Counted from the stretch's first letter, positions 12,001 through 23,786 are shown. The stretch: DNA of 64,000 nucleotides from Acanthosoma haemorrhoidale (GCA_930367205.1 OV884015.1:38121288-38185287), one strand, 5' to 3'. Notes: generated by a model from the sequence alone, not told the origin. Translations and numbers: made by a program.

Positions 12001-15000
12001 AATTATTAAAAATTTAGATGGAGGACAGGGCCAGTGTTGAGGGTCTCTTACCCTCTTCTCAGGTAGGGGTAGGTAAATAAATGGTAAGAATTAAATTGGG
12101 GTGGATAATATCAAGGAAGGGTGCCATTCGCCCTTTAATATAGGATATGGGGAAAAAAGAAATACATAGGGTCATGGGCGCCCTGAGGTAGGTATGGTAC
12201 CTACTGGAATAGGAAAAGTATCTAGCTTGCCTAAGGTCTCCGAGTTCGGAGATAATAGTGTTTCTTTTGGGTCATTGACAGAGTTTTTCTGAAATGTAAG
12301 AAGAAGGACTCGCCTGTTTATGCCAGTTGGTAGGTAGAAATGAAAAATCTCCCTTGAATGCTCAAATTTTTTTTTTAAGGTATTATTGAATTAATAGGTA
12401 AGTATCTGGAAGGCCTCCGTTTGAAAGTTGTAAATCAAACAGATATTTTTTTGAAAGCTTAACACGCATAAATGTAATGGTAGATTTTTTTCTGCAGGAA
12501 TTTCAATGAACTTATATCATTGTACACCCCAGTTATATGCATTTACTATGCCAACCTAATCGTGGCGGTAGTTTTTGGAATATTTGTACAAATAAAGGTA
12601 AGCACCAAATATAACCGGAAGTGTTGTTTTGTTTTTTTCTGTGGTACTTTAATATACACTTCATAATATAATGTATTCCCAATATTTTGTTAATTACTTC
12701 GTAGCATGACAGAGACGGATTGGTACAGAGGATTGGACTGGGTGGTTTCTGTTTAATCAGCCTATTCCAGCTTTACATCCAATGTTCAACCAACGATGAA
12801 GTTAGCATTGAGGTAATATGTAGGGCTTTAAATTAATTATAGCTTATGATTTAATCGCTAAAAATACAAGACGGAAAAGGCTTAAAGTTCAGGAGCAACT
12901 TTTTTTTTACCACTGTTCTCATTTGAGGACATTATTTTTTTTGTCAACACTTATTTATTTAAAACTCTCATTTCTGTTTCATATTATTCTACACTCATTA
13001 AAGACAAAAAAATTGTTTGTATCATTATCATTAGTTCAGTAAAAATTCAGTAAAAGTTCAGTATAACTAACATCTGAAAAGCAATGCCAAATTTTTGATC
13101 TTTTACGACATTCTGTAAAAAATACGAAAACACAAGCTAGTGACATTTGCCACTCTTTTTTTACCAAACTGCATCTTTTAAAAACAGGAAAGAATAAAAC
13201 TGAAGACAATTACTAAAAATTGTGTGGCATACAGAAGTTTTATATGCTCAACCGAGGTTCATAAAGGGATCACAAATGAAAAATCACGATTTTTAGTAAT
13301 TGTCTTCAGTTTTATAATTAGTAATTCATTTGAAATGTATGAATAAAATTATAAACATTGATATTCAAAACAAATAAATAATCAAGTACTAATAATGTTT
13401 CATAAATATCAATTTTTATTTAAATGGTAACCAGAGGAACATTCTGGTCAGAGGGCTTCTCGTGCACGTTTTGTCATGCACCATCCGTTTCCTAACTCTT
13501 GTGTGTGCATGGACTTGTCTTTAATCGCTTTCTTCATATTCTGAGCATTTATTATGAAAAACTCAGTGAGTGAACATGTTTTATCTGAAGCTGCCTAGTA
13601 TACCGAGTTCACTTGGACCACTTCTAGAAAAATCTCAGCACCGAAACCTTTTAACACAATGCGATTTAATGGTAACGGTCATTTATTTATTTTCTTATCT
13701 CTCAAACTTATAAAAAATTGAACGTGGGAAAAGGGGCAAAGAGAAAATCAACGAAGATGCCAGCGAGAGAAATACATGTCATGGGTAGGGACAAGTGTGC
13801 TGTCACACTGCGCAGAATGTTTCTCTGATTACTATTTTTTAATTAAAAATAATGGTATTTTTTAAGTTTTAATATTTATTTGTTTTGAATATCAATGTAA
13901 ATTTTTTTTTATCATATATTTCAAATAAACGACTTAAAAAAAAAATAATATAAAATGAAAAGTATGTTTTAATCCCTTTATTTACCACTGTTCTCATCAG
14001 AGGATGACTTTTGTAGGTAATAAATTTTTCAGAGCCAATAGAGCACAATACTAATTAAAAATTAATTTTTACCAAGAAAAAAACCCCGGTAAAAACGGGT
14101 TAATTTGCTCAGTCTACTACGGCCACAAAAAACTTCTTTTGGCTCTCATTGCCGGTTTTTAAATTTCTACCACAATACGAATTACATCGATATTAAAAAA
14201 ATAATTTGTTTTCCTAGTCTTTGACAGAACGGTTTCACCGATCAAAATATACATTGCTGTTGTCCAGATTGTTACAATCTATAATAATAAACCACATAAA
14301 ACACATATAAAATAAAGTTTCAAGGTTATCATTCAAGCAGGACCCCACTCATGAGACACGATCGGCTAACTTGACCTTCGAGTAATCTATATAAATAAGA
14401 TTTCTCTGTCTAGAACGCAGTTTCAGTTGCTGTCTGCATTTCTTCGTCTTTACAAATCACTATCAAGAAAAAAATGCTAACATTTATATATTAATGTCTT
14501 GTGGAATGGAAAATATTTTAATGTTTTGAAATAAGCTGCTTCATTTTGTTCTACATAAACTATTTCTCTTATCGGAGCAATCACCTCCTTGAAGCCATAT
14601 TCCGATAAAAGTGTACAAAGAAACGAGACGAATTACTTATAGAAAGTAAACTGATGAATAAAATCTATTCTGATTAATTCTGCAAGATTTTTTATTTTGA
14701 AAGAACGGCTGAACAATAAAAAAAAAAATATTATTCACACTACCATTATCTAAATACTACTTACAAGACCTATTAGGTGAGAACTGGTGAAAGCGCTTGT
14801 GCGTTAATAAACGGATTCATTTGCGGGATGACAAAATATTCATTATTTATTTAATCATTACTCAAAACCAGAAATACCCCCCCCCCCCAAAGATGGTCGT
14901 GTCTGAAATATGGGTGTGCCGAAGAGAAAAATTGGTTGGGGGTAACGGTTGCATTGTGGAAAACGTCTCCCCTTGATTGTTTGAAATAGATTGATAGTTG

Positions 15001-16466
15001 TGGAGTTCGAAATGCTGAATTAATTTTATTCCATATTCCGAACGGGCAAGTTATATGACATAAAAGTTCTACTATTTATACATATATCGTGACGATCACG
15101 AAGTCGTTGGGTCTGGGCTGTGCCTGCTAACTAAGATACTTTCCATCTTGTTCTAATCAACGTAAGAGTTTCTCCAGCCACGGTAGAGTACAGAAGAAAT
15201 TTAAACTTAGATAAACAAATAGAAAAAATGCCTAACGCATGAAATGAATAAAATGAAATAACGCAAACAGATAATTATCTATTACATAGAAAGAAATGTT
15301 ACTATTTTTACTTAGTAAGATTTTTATGCTCATCATTAGTTTTGATAAGTGATCCCACATATTTATTACAATAATTTTTTGTATTTATATTACGTTAGAA
15401 AAAAAGGATTGGTGTCTTTCTAAATTAAATGTTTTTATTAACATGTCATTATCAGTCACCTTTCCGCCTATTCAGGCATCCTCAGGACTGTGAATGATAT
15501 TATCTTTCAATTTTTATTAATCCATTGTTTTTGCCCCATTAATAACCTTAATGAATAATGAAAAATGCAAAGATGGGTGAAAATGGGGAGGTATCTCTAA
15601 TAAGTTTATTTTTCTAGTAAAATCATTCCGTTTTGAATTATTCAAAAACGTTACCAATTCGGAATAAAACAATGGTTTGATAAAAAATGAAAGATACTAT
15701 TATTGGCAGTACTGAGGATCAGGCGAAACGTCAACTGATAATGTCATATCAATAAAAAATATATACTGAGTGAGACTCCAAGCCTTTTTTTATTGCATAA
15801 TATAAATACCAATGTACAAGTACCTCCGTTTGAATATTACTTCGAGGTAAATTGGAATTATTATATAAAGAAAAGAGAACTGGGCGCAATTGGGGGGGGG
15901 GGGCGTCAAACGCAATTAGAGATCACTTGATACCCGGTCAGTCTCTCTTCCAACTAAGCCTTACTTAAGTCTCAGCTCTCTAGTATGTATTTAAGTATGT
16001 GAGGCAAACTTCTGAATAATCAAACGTCTGAGTGAAAGTAGGATAAATTATATTTCTCCTCTGGCTAATATACATTTTTTGTGCTTCCCACCATATTGTA
16101 TATTGTACTGTTTCAGGCAGAGAAATTGGGGTTCGAGATATATAATACTCCCTGGTACCTTCTGGACAAATCCTGTGGTGACATGATCCGATTGATGTTG
16201 CTGAAGGCGAACCAACCAGTGGACATCACCGCATTCAAAGCTCCTGCACTTCGGCTCAACAGGGAAGCGTTTGTGGGAGTGAGTCACTACGTCTGTGATA
16301 CGTCTCATTTTTTTGGCTCTTTTATCAACGCTCAGTGGACGCATTGTAAACATTAAAATTTTTTTCAATAATGAAACATGCTAATATATTTATTAATTTT
16401 CAGTTTATGGCGAGCACTATCACTACTGTCATGGCCTTCAGCAAGATAAACGACCTACGTCTATAA
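8930..16466 (+). CDS. Odorant receptor 1 (7tm_6 family), six visible exons, N-terminus missing
   Basis: This encodes an insect odorant receptor, a seven-helix ligand-gated channel subunit that works with the co-receptor Orco in the membrane of olfactory neurons. Exons are 8930-9098, 11291-11862, 12498-12597, 12705-12812, 16117-16278 and 16404-16466. They give about 390 residues with no internal stop, and all introns are GT-AG. Hydrophobic segments fall at about residues 25-50 (TM1), 62-82, 115-140, 155-195, 258-280 and 288-305, with the last in exon F. The family-like C-terminal pattern W...D...MI..ML..N.PV..TAFKAP runs through exon E. The first visible exon has no Met before TM1 and starts in phase 2, so a short upstream exon is missing. 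Paralogues lie at 32340 and 53121. Gene family is inferred from topology and the C-terminal motif. The ligand cannot be read from sequence. Confidence 0.85.
9099..11290 (+). other. Receptor 1 intron 1 (2.2 kb)
   Basis: Bounded by GT and a TTTCACAG acceptor. It holds AT-rich filler and a GC-richer patch at about 9590-9720 of unknown origin. Short open frames at 9159-9377 and 10399-10670 have no paralogous exon and no recognised domain. Confidence 0.6.
11291..11862 (+). CDS. Receptor 1 exon B (TM2-TM4)
   Basis: 572 bases, the same length as exon B of the paralogues. It opens ERCRLG and ends in phase 2 before GTGGGT. It carries the motifs VPVID, LPLP, YDD and GNDCFFLALFK shared by all three receptors. 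It is far more GC-rich than its flanks. A 188-codon frame on the opposite strand (11285-11851) is a shadow of this exon. Confidence 0.88.
12498..12597 (+). CDS. Receptor 1 exon C (TM5)
   Basis: The acceptor is TTTCTGCAG and the donor AAG|GTAAGC. It encodes 33 codons plus a split codon, including LISLYTPV and the hydrophobic run ending VFGIFVQIK. The same 100-base exon is found at 35622 and 56826. Confidence 0.85.
12705..12812 (+). CDS. Receptor 1 exon D (TM6)
   Basis: The acceptor is TCGTAG and the donor GAG|GTAATA. It encodes 36 codons beginning HDRDG, where the paralogues have NDRD, and containing GGFCLISLFQLYIQCS. Confidence 0.85.
13196..13313. repeat. 25-base perfect inverted repeat
   Basis: Arms 13196-13220 and 13289-13313 are exact reverse complements with a 68-base loop. 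A transcript of the intron could fold here. Confidence 0.85.
13355..13898. repeat. 26-base perfect inverted repeat
   Basis: Arms 13355-13380 and 13873-13898 are exact reverse complements about 490 bases apart. A separate direct repeat (ACCACTGTTCTCAT) starts at about 12910 and 13985, outside this pair. Together they suggest a foldback or MITE-like element with no coding capacity. Confidence 0.7.
15401..15490 (-). ncRNA. Hammerhead-like repeat, copy 3 (minus strand)
   Basis: Read on the minus strand: CAGTC (15486-15490), CTGAGGA (15479-15485), stem II GCC/GGC with loop TGAATA (15466-15477), GAAA (15461-15464), then GACTG (15453-15457), which pairs with CAGTC as stem I. One base of the expected GTC cleavage triplet appears lost. 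The core order and both stems match a type I hammerhead. Confidence 0.6.
15699..15790 (+). ncRNA. Hammerhead-like repeat, copy 4 (plus strand)
   Basis: ATTAT and CAGT (15699-15703, 15707-15710), CTGAGGA (15712-15718), GAAA (15725-15728), C, GTC (15730-15732), then ACTG and ATAAT (15734-15742), which pair with the 5' strand as stem I. Most of stem II is deleted, so activity is doubtful, but the cleavage triplet GTC is present. Its tail matches the minus-strand copy at 15401-15452, so the two are head to head. Confidence 0.55.
16117..16278 (+). CDS. Receptor 1 exon E (C-terminal loop)
   Basis: The acceptor is GTTTCAG and the donor GGA|GTGAGT. It encodes 54 codons from AEKLGFEIY through TAFKAP and ends EAFVG. 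It corresponds to the conserved C-terminal region of insect odorant receptors. The open frame on the opposite strand is a shadow. Confidence 0.85.
16404..16466 (+). CDS. Receptor 1 exon F (TM7 and stop)
   Basis: The acceptor is AATTTTCAG. It encodes 20 codons ending SKINDLRL and then TAA. A polyadenylation signal AATAAA follows at 16563-16568. Confidence 0.82.
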   Translation, partial: FMASTITTVMAFSKINDLRL

Positions 16467-16562
16467 TTCCCACATTGTCTCAACAGGAAAAAGCGACACT
16501 CAATAATTTTCACAAACGTTTAGTGACTAATCAAGTTGGTCTTGTAGTTTTTATGTGACAGC

Positions 16563-16568
16563 AATAAA
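16563..16568 (+). terminator. Polyadenylation signal of receptor 1
   Basis: AATAAA 97 bases after the stop codon of receptor 1. Confidence 0.6.
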
Positions 16569-16755
16569 ATAACAGCGTTGCAAATTATTTCCACTTCATA
16601 CATGTTATTGCTTTTAAATACATTTTCATGGGTTTGAACCTTCATCAACAAAATATGAAATTAAATCAAAATGAATCTTGGTTCCGGGATAATTATTTCC
16701 TAAGAATAACCAGCAGAATAATTGAGGTTGTTAAATATAAAAAATAAAATAGTAG

Positions 16756-17345
16756 TGTCGGATTATCAGATGTGAGGATCCCCAAGGTGGGGAGAGGACG
16801 CCCACCGCGGGCTAGGGTCCCTACAACCTCTAGCCGCTGTCCGGCGAACGCCAAGAAAGAGATAATATGAGGTAGACCTGTGGCCTTTCACCTCTGCTGG
16901 TGGCCTAGTCGGTGGGCATAAGATTTTATAAGGTGTGTCCCGTCAAATCACTATGTTCAGGAGAAGAGGAACAGGGTAGGTTTTAGGTAGTTTATGAGGT
17001 CTTGGAATGACCACGAATTTACACTCGGTATCTAAGAGTAGGCGAAAACCGTCCGAATCCCAAAGGCGAGTGTGAACCGGAGAGAGGCAGACTGGATTGC
17101 CGTGGAAGACACTACTAGGTAAAGTTTGTAGGGCCACGGCAACCGTCGTCCACGAGGGAGAGGACTCTCCCAAGGAAGTGCTAGTTTTAGCGAGACGAAG
17201 GCAGAGAATCCCACTGGGAAGATGTGTGTGGGGACTGACATCGCCGGACTAAAACATAGCGAGGTTAGGAAAGAGAGATGCAGAGGTATTTGAATAAGAA
17301 GGCCATGGTTTGAGTAGAGCAGCAAGCGCTAGTGCAGAGAGAGAG
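16756..17345 (-). mobile_element. LTR fragment, minus strand
   Basis: On the minus strand this matches 24925-25583 closely, including GC-rich coding-like stretches and the LTR end CCGACA at 16756. Its start is truncated by a (GA)n tract at 17337-17357. The overlapping minus-strand open frames (16943-17325) are LTR sequence and not host genes. Confidence 0.6.
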
Positions 17346-17394
17346 AGAGAGAGAGAGCAGTGTTCCAAATGCCGGTTCTGTAATTTTTGCGATT

Positions 17395-17545
17395 CTGTAA
17401 TATTCAAAATCTTCATTGTAATAATATTACAATCTGCCTTATTGGGCAATAAGTAATTTTGTTCAATGTTCTCATTCATACCATATTTACAATTCACTCG
17501 CTCATTCGTGCAGTTCTTACAAACAGATTGACAAATGTGATATAG
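17395..17545 (-). repeat. LTR R-region module, copy 1
   Basis: The minus strand carries the module GAATGAGCGAGTGAAT ... TTACTTATTGCC ... GGCAGATTGTAAT also seen at 20142, 27918 and 51890. In the LTR at 27564-28080 the module surrounds a TATA-like CTTATAAAAG and an AATAAA. Confidence 0.55.
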
Positions 17546-17599
17546 AATCAATATTACCTATTTGTTCGGTGGCAAACAAGGCCATTCTATGCACACTTA

Positions 17600-20130
17600 T
17601 CACTTTTTAAAATGAATTAGACTTACACACACGTATTCCCCTAAGCCACTGATATATAAATACATTATTAATAAATTACAAAAATATTCTTCCAGGATGT
17701 AAAGAGGGAAAAAAAAATATTACTAAATCTTAATATGTGATTAAAATCGTGATTGAGATAGTGCTCCAAAAAAAACATGAGTTTGCTTGGATAGTAACAC
17801 ACTAAGGCCTCTTTTCGCTCATTTGTTTTTTCATTACAAAATCAATCAAATGGTTCTCCTAGTCATTTATCCCAGTGCCTTTAAAGGAAAGCTGATAATG
17901 AAGTAAACTGAAATGAAAAATGAAGTTTATTAAAAACAAAATCTGACAATTTTCTATTTCAAGCGACACATTGGTTAACCCATACATTCCCATAATCAGT
18001 AATAATCTAAACAGGGTGCAAAGTGGTGTGTCTGCTATTCAGTTTAGTGATTGAAAATAATATAAGACTCTAATATATACACCATGAATTGACGTAAATC
18101 AGGATGGCCCAAATACTAACTAACAATACGCTGTTGTTATAATAGTAAGAATCTCCTTTAAGCAATGTTAGCGCAGCCTACCGTGGAAGATGCTACCCAA
18201 AGGTAAACGTAGAAAATCCTTGGCTACTGAAGGATGTAAATTCGAAAGCTCTGCAAATTATTAAAGTACTATCTCAACATGATTATCTTCTACCCGTATT
18301 AAAACAAAAACATTGACAAAAAAATCTTGGTAAAAAAAAAGTGTCTTCGGTATTTGGAAGCAAATATTTTGCTTGTTGGGCTTTATTTTGACCAATACGG
18401 CTCAAAGATTCAAATGTAGATGGAAGAATACCCGACTGGTCATCCTAGGCCCTGCTTCCAAACTCTACCCCGTCACTATTTTGTTTCTTTGGATAATAAA
18501 TAATAAAATGAACGCTTTTCGTTTTATCAAAGCAAACAAAATTTAAATCTAAATGACTATAAATTGTTGCGAAAATCTCATTACCACGTTTTAGCTTCTT
18601 CGAACTTTCAGCCTCAGAAGAAACCTAAATTCGCATCAAATTATACTTTAGAGCCACAGGATTCATTTATACTCATTAAAGTTTACGTAGAATAAAAACA
18701 TGATCTAGTCTAGGACAGTAAAGATCTGTAAGACGGACAAGTAGGATGGACTGAGGTTACCTTTGATTGCCGATCTTTGACAAATTAGAGAGCGCCCAGC
18801 CGAAGCAGGCAGAATCCGGACATCTCTGGAGCTCTTATTACGCTTATTAGGCTTGGGTAAGGCAGGAAGGAACGATAGAAGGGAGGAAGGCGACGGCGGA
18901 GGAACAACGGGATCCCGAACGATGACGGTTGACAAGATGCAACGTGAGCAACCACATCACCCGAATAAACAATATCTCCCCTACGCCAACTATAAATGTT
19001 TCCTGTTATTATAATCATTTTCAGTTGTCCTATAGTCCACTGATCACTTTATACCCATTAAGTTAGACCTTAGCGGCAAGGATGAAGATTTAACAACAAG
19101 TAATAGAAAATTATTCCTATATTTATGAAGAAGCAGACCAGCTAAAGGTGGCCATGCAATTAGCCGTGGATGAGAGGGATAAACGATTACTGTGTCACCC
19201 CTGACGATATTTCAGCAACTCAAGAACCCCAAGACAAACCTGGGTGGTGAAGGATAACAAAGAGCCTTACAAGGAAAGGAATGGGAGTAGACGGAACTGC
19301 CCCCACCCAAAAACGCCATCTCTCTCTCTCTCTCTATCTCTCTTAGCTCAGTCAATTATTTTGGACAGTCAAGAATGATTTAGACTAGTCCGCGTCAGCT
19401 ACACGAGACTCAGTGGTTTCTGTGTGTTGTATTTCCGCCGGTTGTCAACGATCCATCCAAGGTGACATATCATGGTATAAGGCTATTTAATATTAATGAG
19501 CTCGTTTATTAACTAAATTCTAACTGGGGTTTGCATCGGATCGAATCAACTAGCTTAAGAATAATTAGTAAGACTCATTCCACTGCATGTATGCATATTT
19601 TTGATTAATTATAAAGTAATAAAATAAAATTGGTTTATTATTTGATATCCACACGTCCCGTCCAGGTAAAATGTATAGTAGTGATTTATGTGTATAATTT
19701 TGACAGGAATTTGAAAATACCCAAATAGGGTTAGTATTAATATTAGTAGTAATTATAGTGTACACAGGAGCAGAACGACACATTTATTATTAACAAATAA
19801 GTGCTCTATAACATTACTCATGCATGCACATTTAATAACTATTTGCTAAAGAAAAAGTTCGACCATGTCAAAAGATAGGCATAACATTTTATGTACTATA
19901 ATATTTAACCAATTTAGTTAGTCTCCTGTATTCTATGAAAACATTACAACCTCAGATATTTTCTTAACCGACGATGTAGCATTTAAAATATTTAATATTG
20001 TTATAATATTTTAAATATTATAAAACATTGTTTACTGTTAACAACATTATATGCATTAAATATTCAAAGTGTAGTAGCTACGTATAAACAATCATTGTTT
20101 TTTTAATTTTATTTTAATATAATTTTTATT
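17600..20130. other. Mostly AT-rich, with a possible gag remnant
   Basis: I see no host gene. 18720-18970 is GC-richer and of unknown nature. At about 19120-19200 the + strand reads EEADQL then VAMQLAVDER, which is reminiscent of LTR-element gag but is broken by stops. A short (TC)n run sits at 19319-19343. Confidence 0.4.
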
Positions 20131-20135
20131 TTAAT

Positions 20136-20273
20136 ATTGTATGAATGAGCGAGTGAACGATGAACTGTAAATATTGTATGAATGAGAGCATATATCTTAA
20201 TTACTTATTGCCTTATAAAAGGCAGATTGTAATTATTGCACAATAAAGGAATTGACAAAAAAAAAAAAAAAAA
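20136..20273 (+). mobile_element. LTR-derived transcript fragment ending in poly(A)
   Basis: Closely matches the R-region module of the LTR at 27564-28080 (TTACTTATTGCC, CTTATAAAAGGCAG) through AATAAA (20242-20247). It then ends in 17 A (20257-20273), where the LTR instead continues into TTAACTACTG. This looks like a polyadenylated LTR transcript put back into the genome by LINE machinery. No clear target duplication was found. Confidence 0.5.
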
Positions 20274-20279
20274 TTTTAG

Positions 20280-21700
20280 TTGCCTGTCAGCCACCGTCGA
20301 AGTAGTCACGCTTCCATGCTCCAGCTAAGGGTTATGATTTATTTCTGAGAGCACTCGGAGATAAGAATCAATAATTTCATTTGGTTGTACTAAAAGTTTT
20401 TTTTTTATTTCAACATTTGAAATTGTCTTACAAACATTAAGTTTTTTAAAACTATTTACATAGGAAAAAATATAGATACAGGGCTGGACTATCGAAAATA
20501 TTTGAACTCAGGACCTTTTTGTCCAGTACATGCACGTCTGTATTCTCCTTGGTTTCCTCTTATCACAAATTATCGCTCTTTTAAATAATAATAATAAAAA
20601 CTAAAACTACCTATCTAATAAGTGGAGATATCTCAATTGTTTTCCTCGTTTTATCATCATATGCGATAACGTATCAAATGAGTCAAAATAATCACAATGA
20701 CTAATGTCCAAAATAAATCAGGATGTCATATACATTTTATATTTATTCAAGCATAAAGCCATTTATGCGTGGCAGTATTAATACTTTATTTGAACAGAAA
20801 TCAATAAAAATACAATTTAATACTTACTCAAACAGAGGCCTTCTGCTGTTTATTGCTTTTAGTAATACAATACGTTTGTAACAACAAAGCTTACAAACAG
20901 GTATGAATTTCTATTGATAATACTTAACGCTGATACGAATTTGTGAGTCAATTCAACTCAGGTTTAAAAATAAAATTCATAATAACCAATGATGACTATT
21001 GTAGGGGCTGCTGTTTTTATATTCATTTTGCAATGGATTGAAGGCTTGAACCGTTAGACTTACCAATGATTTAAAAGTTCAATAAGCGGAATTTCGTCAC
21101 AATAACAACAATTCATTTGCTACTTTGGTGTAATCGATTTAAGTTTAATTTTGTTTCATACTGAATAGGGTCTTTGAATTCCTTACGAAAGGACCATGTC
21201 TCTGACATATAAAACTCAGGTTTTTGAGTATTTTGCTGCAATTTTGGTTGCCTCGAAAATAAGTCATGGGGTGGGTGGAATAGAGAAAATAAATCCCAAA
21301 GGTAAGTTGGGAACCACACACATAGTAAAGGAACTGGCCTTCATTATGATGTGGTTTATTAAGTGCTCAAAGTCATCAATCAAGAATGCCAGAATATGTT
21401 TTGCAGGTCCATCGAATCAATCTAAGAAAGTTTATTAATGAATGTAATAATAACCCACTTCGGTTTGGCCATGAAAACCACTTTTTTTGGTCTAAATGTA
21501 GATCGACTAGCTTTCCGCTAAAATGCCATTGAAACGACCAGGCAATTTGTTGAATTGATCTTATGTAATGGATACCTTCCTATTACTCATCGTGCGAATG
21601 CCAATAAATGCTTAGGGGCCGAGGCAGAATCAGCAAAAAACCTCTTAGGCACTCAGAAAATCGAATACCACTGATGAGAACTTCTGAAGCATAGTTGTAT
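20280..21700. other. AT-rich stretch, one unrecognised open frame
   Basis: The + frame at 21196-21438 (80 codons) has no motif I recognise and no splice context matching the receptors. The rest is AT-rich filler. Confidence 0.45.
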
Positions 21701-21701
21701 C

Positions 21702-22035
21702 AAGTTATTATTTAAGTTGTTGGAGTCCTCGCAATGTCCAGTATTCTCCCTCATGTCCGGAGTGTCTGTGGCTCTCAAGCTCTCTCTGCCTGTTACTACT
21801 TACTAACTACCCAGAATTAATGTGACTGGTGGAGCTTCCTTCTCCTTTGCTCAGGAGGTAGCTTTCCCAGAGCTTTGAGAGGGATTTCTGGGCTGTGTAT
21901 ATATGTCTGATATATTTTATGCGTACATTGTAAATACTGGATAAATGAGAGAGTTAGTGCAATATTGTATAAATGAGATAATTTATACCAATTATCCATT
22001 GCACGATTAGGGCATATTGCAATTTAAAAAAAAAT
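21702..22035 (+). mobile_element. Possible solo LTR, diverged
   Basis: It starts AGTTATTATTTAAG, comparable with the AGTTATATAATGCTAAG start of the LTR at 27564. It includes a TTCTGGGCTGTGT block and a diverged copy of the R-region module (ATAAATGAGAGAGTTAG). The end is uncertain. Confidence 0.35.
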
Positions 22036-22039
22036 ACAA

Positions 22040-22960
22040 CATGGTTTTTGTTTTATCCTGTTCCGATCCCTCACTAAATTTCTAATCTAAGGGTATTGGT
22101 ACAAATTACCATTAGAAGTTCTCAGATTATCGATTTTCTAAAATAAAATAAGTCTTTTTTATATTTATAATTTTTACATTTCTGTAAATAATGGTAGTTT
22201 TTCATCTAATTTACTTAAAGCCATTCGTTAACACTGTGCAAATGGCAAGTATTAGTCTAGGTATCTCTAAAATAACCAGGCAATTTGCGTGGTGTATTGC
22301 AGTTTCAAAAGAAAATAAACCTGAAGTCAGTTTCTGACACCACTGAGAATATGAAAAATATCTGCAAATTATATTAAATAATAGTAACTATATTGTTAAA
22401 TTAGAATAAATAAATCCGTAGCACGACATCCCTCAAAAAGAGAGCTAGTTTATACTTTCAATTCTTATTTAAATTTTACTGGACTATTTTCTCAAAGGAA
22501 TCACGCGTTTCCACTCATCCAGGAATCGAACATGCATATCCATAGTTAGTATTCAGAGAAGTGCAAATCACTGGAGCTACCTAGAAGGACTAAACAGAAT
22601 ATACAATAATGTAATTAATATTCATCTTATTGAGAGGGCGACTCTCCGGAAGGCCACGAAAGACATTACATATTCTGTCATTATCTAATTGCAATGGATG
22701 CAATTATTGCTACAGTTGATGCACTTTCCAGCATAAAGTACAAGGTGCTGGCGATTTTGCTTATGAAGAATACAGAACGAGAAAGAACCAGAAAATTAGC
22801 TAACACCTTTTTTATTTGGAAAATTTAGAAGGAGAAGTAAGGGAGGTAAAAATAAATAGGAAATAATTAGAGCAAAAACTAAATGCATGGCGGCTGCCAA
22901 GAAAATATAGAGGACTGCGAAGAAGACGGGTCTAGGATAGGATCCCTAAATTGACGTAAG
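22040..22960. other. AT-rich stretch
   Basis: No gene recognised. Short GC-richer patches near 22640-22740 have no long frame. Confidence 0.5.
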
Positions 22961-22963
22961 AAG

Positions 22964-23197
22964 AGTTATATAATGCTAAGAATATTGTAATCCTAATATT
23001 ATATATAAGCCCCTAAAAGCCCCTTCTAGTGTATACCTGCCTCGTCACTTCATGGAATTTACTGATATTTTTAAGTAAGCGACCGCATCCTTCCTAGGCC
23101 TAGCTCCCTATTCCCCGAACTACCCTACCCTTCCCTTATACATATGTGTCTCAGCAGTAACATAAATCTTAATATTTGCATATACCAGTGTTTTACT
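22964..23197 (+). repeat. 5' LTR with two internal deletions
   Basis: Matches the 3' LTR from AGTTATATAATGC through TGTGTCTCAG. It then skips to AGTAACATA, and again skips from TAATATTTG to the end block ATATACCAGTGTTTT. The second deletion joins two copies of TAATATTTG in the intact LTR, suggesting microhomology or slippage. Confidence 0.6.
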
Positions 23198-23620
23198 ACT
23201 GTTTTACAAGAACTTAACCCAGAAGCCATAGAAGATGAAATTAGTGTATTAGCTACACAGCAAGACTCCCTAGACCAAAACTGTAGTAACGAACAATTTT
23301 TTATAGCCCCTGACGATAAAGCAATAAATGTTGAAAAACACCAAATTATAATAACCAGAGGACATAAAAACGTACAATTTACCTATCCATTTAATAAAAG
23401 AAGATATGACATTTCTTTCAATAATGAGGAAGAATTAGACCAAATATTAGAACAAAGTTTACACCCAAAACATGTTTATGGAATTTATTGTGAATCTAAA
23501 CTGGATGTAATGACTACTTGGTATGACGAACAATTCAATACTTTGTCAAGAATTATACAGAAAAAATATCCTACTGTTAAGATAAAAACATTGTTGTGGC
23601 CACCTCTTGATTATAAATAA
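23198..23620 (+). pseudogene. pol remnant (region before integrase)
   Basis: About 135 codons of open frame beginning shortly after the 5' LTR (ELNPEAIEDE...). They include a run with YGIYCESKLD and end LLWPPLDYK. The region is Lys- and Gln-rich and fits the linker between RNase H and integrase of errantivirus-like pol. This is inferred from its position before the integrase remnant. Its placement directly after the LTR shows that gag and the catalytic domains were deleted. Confidence 0.4.
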
Positions 23621-23786
23621 TTATAAGTCACCCTCTTCTCGATCAAATCATATCTATCACTGTTTTCATATGTTTAATAAAGGTTATGACGTCAGTGAGA
23701 GTGAGGGAGACAGCCGTAGGTGGGTACTTACCCCCCACCCTACTGACTGGCCTCCTATATAAGCTTGGGCCTCCCAGAAAATTAGT

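Larger units (their letters stand above)
12813..16116 (+). other. Receptor 1 intron 4 (3.3 kb), repeat-rich
   Basis: The intron holds two perfect inverted repeats (13196-13313 and 13355-13898), a C10 tract near 14879, a G run near 15890, and an inverted pair of hammerhead-like repeats (about 15400-15790). No coding exon is expected, because exons D and E join in phase 0 as in the paralogues. Confidence 0.65.
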
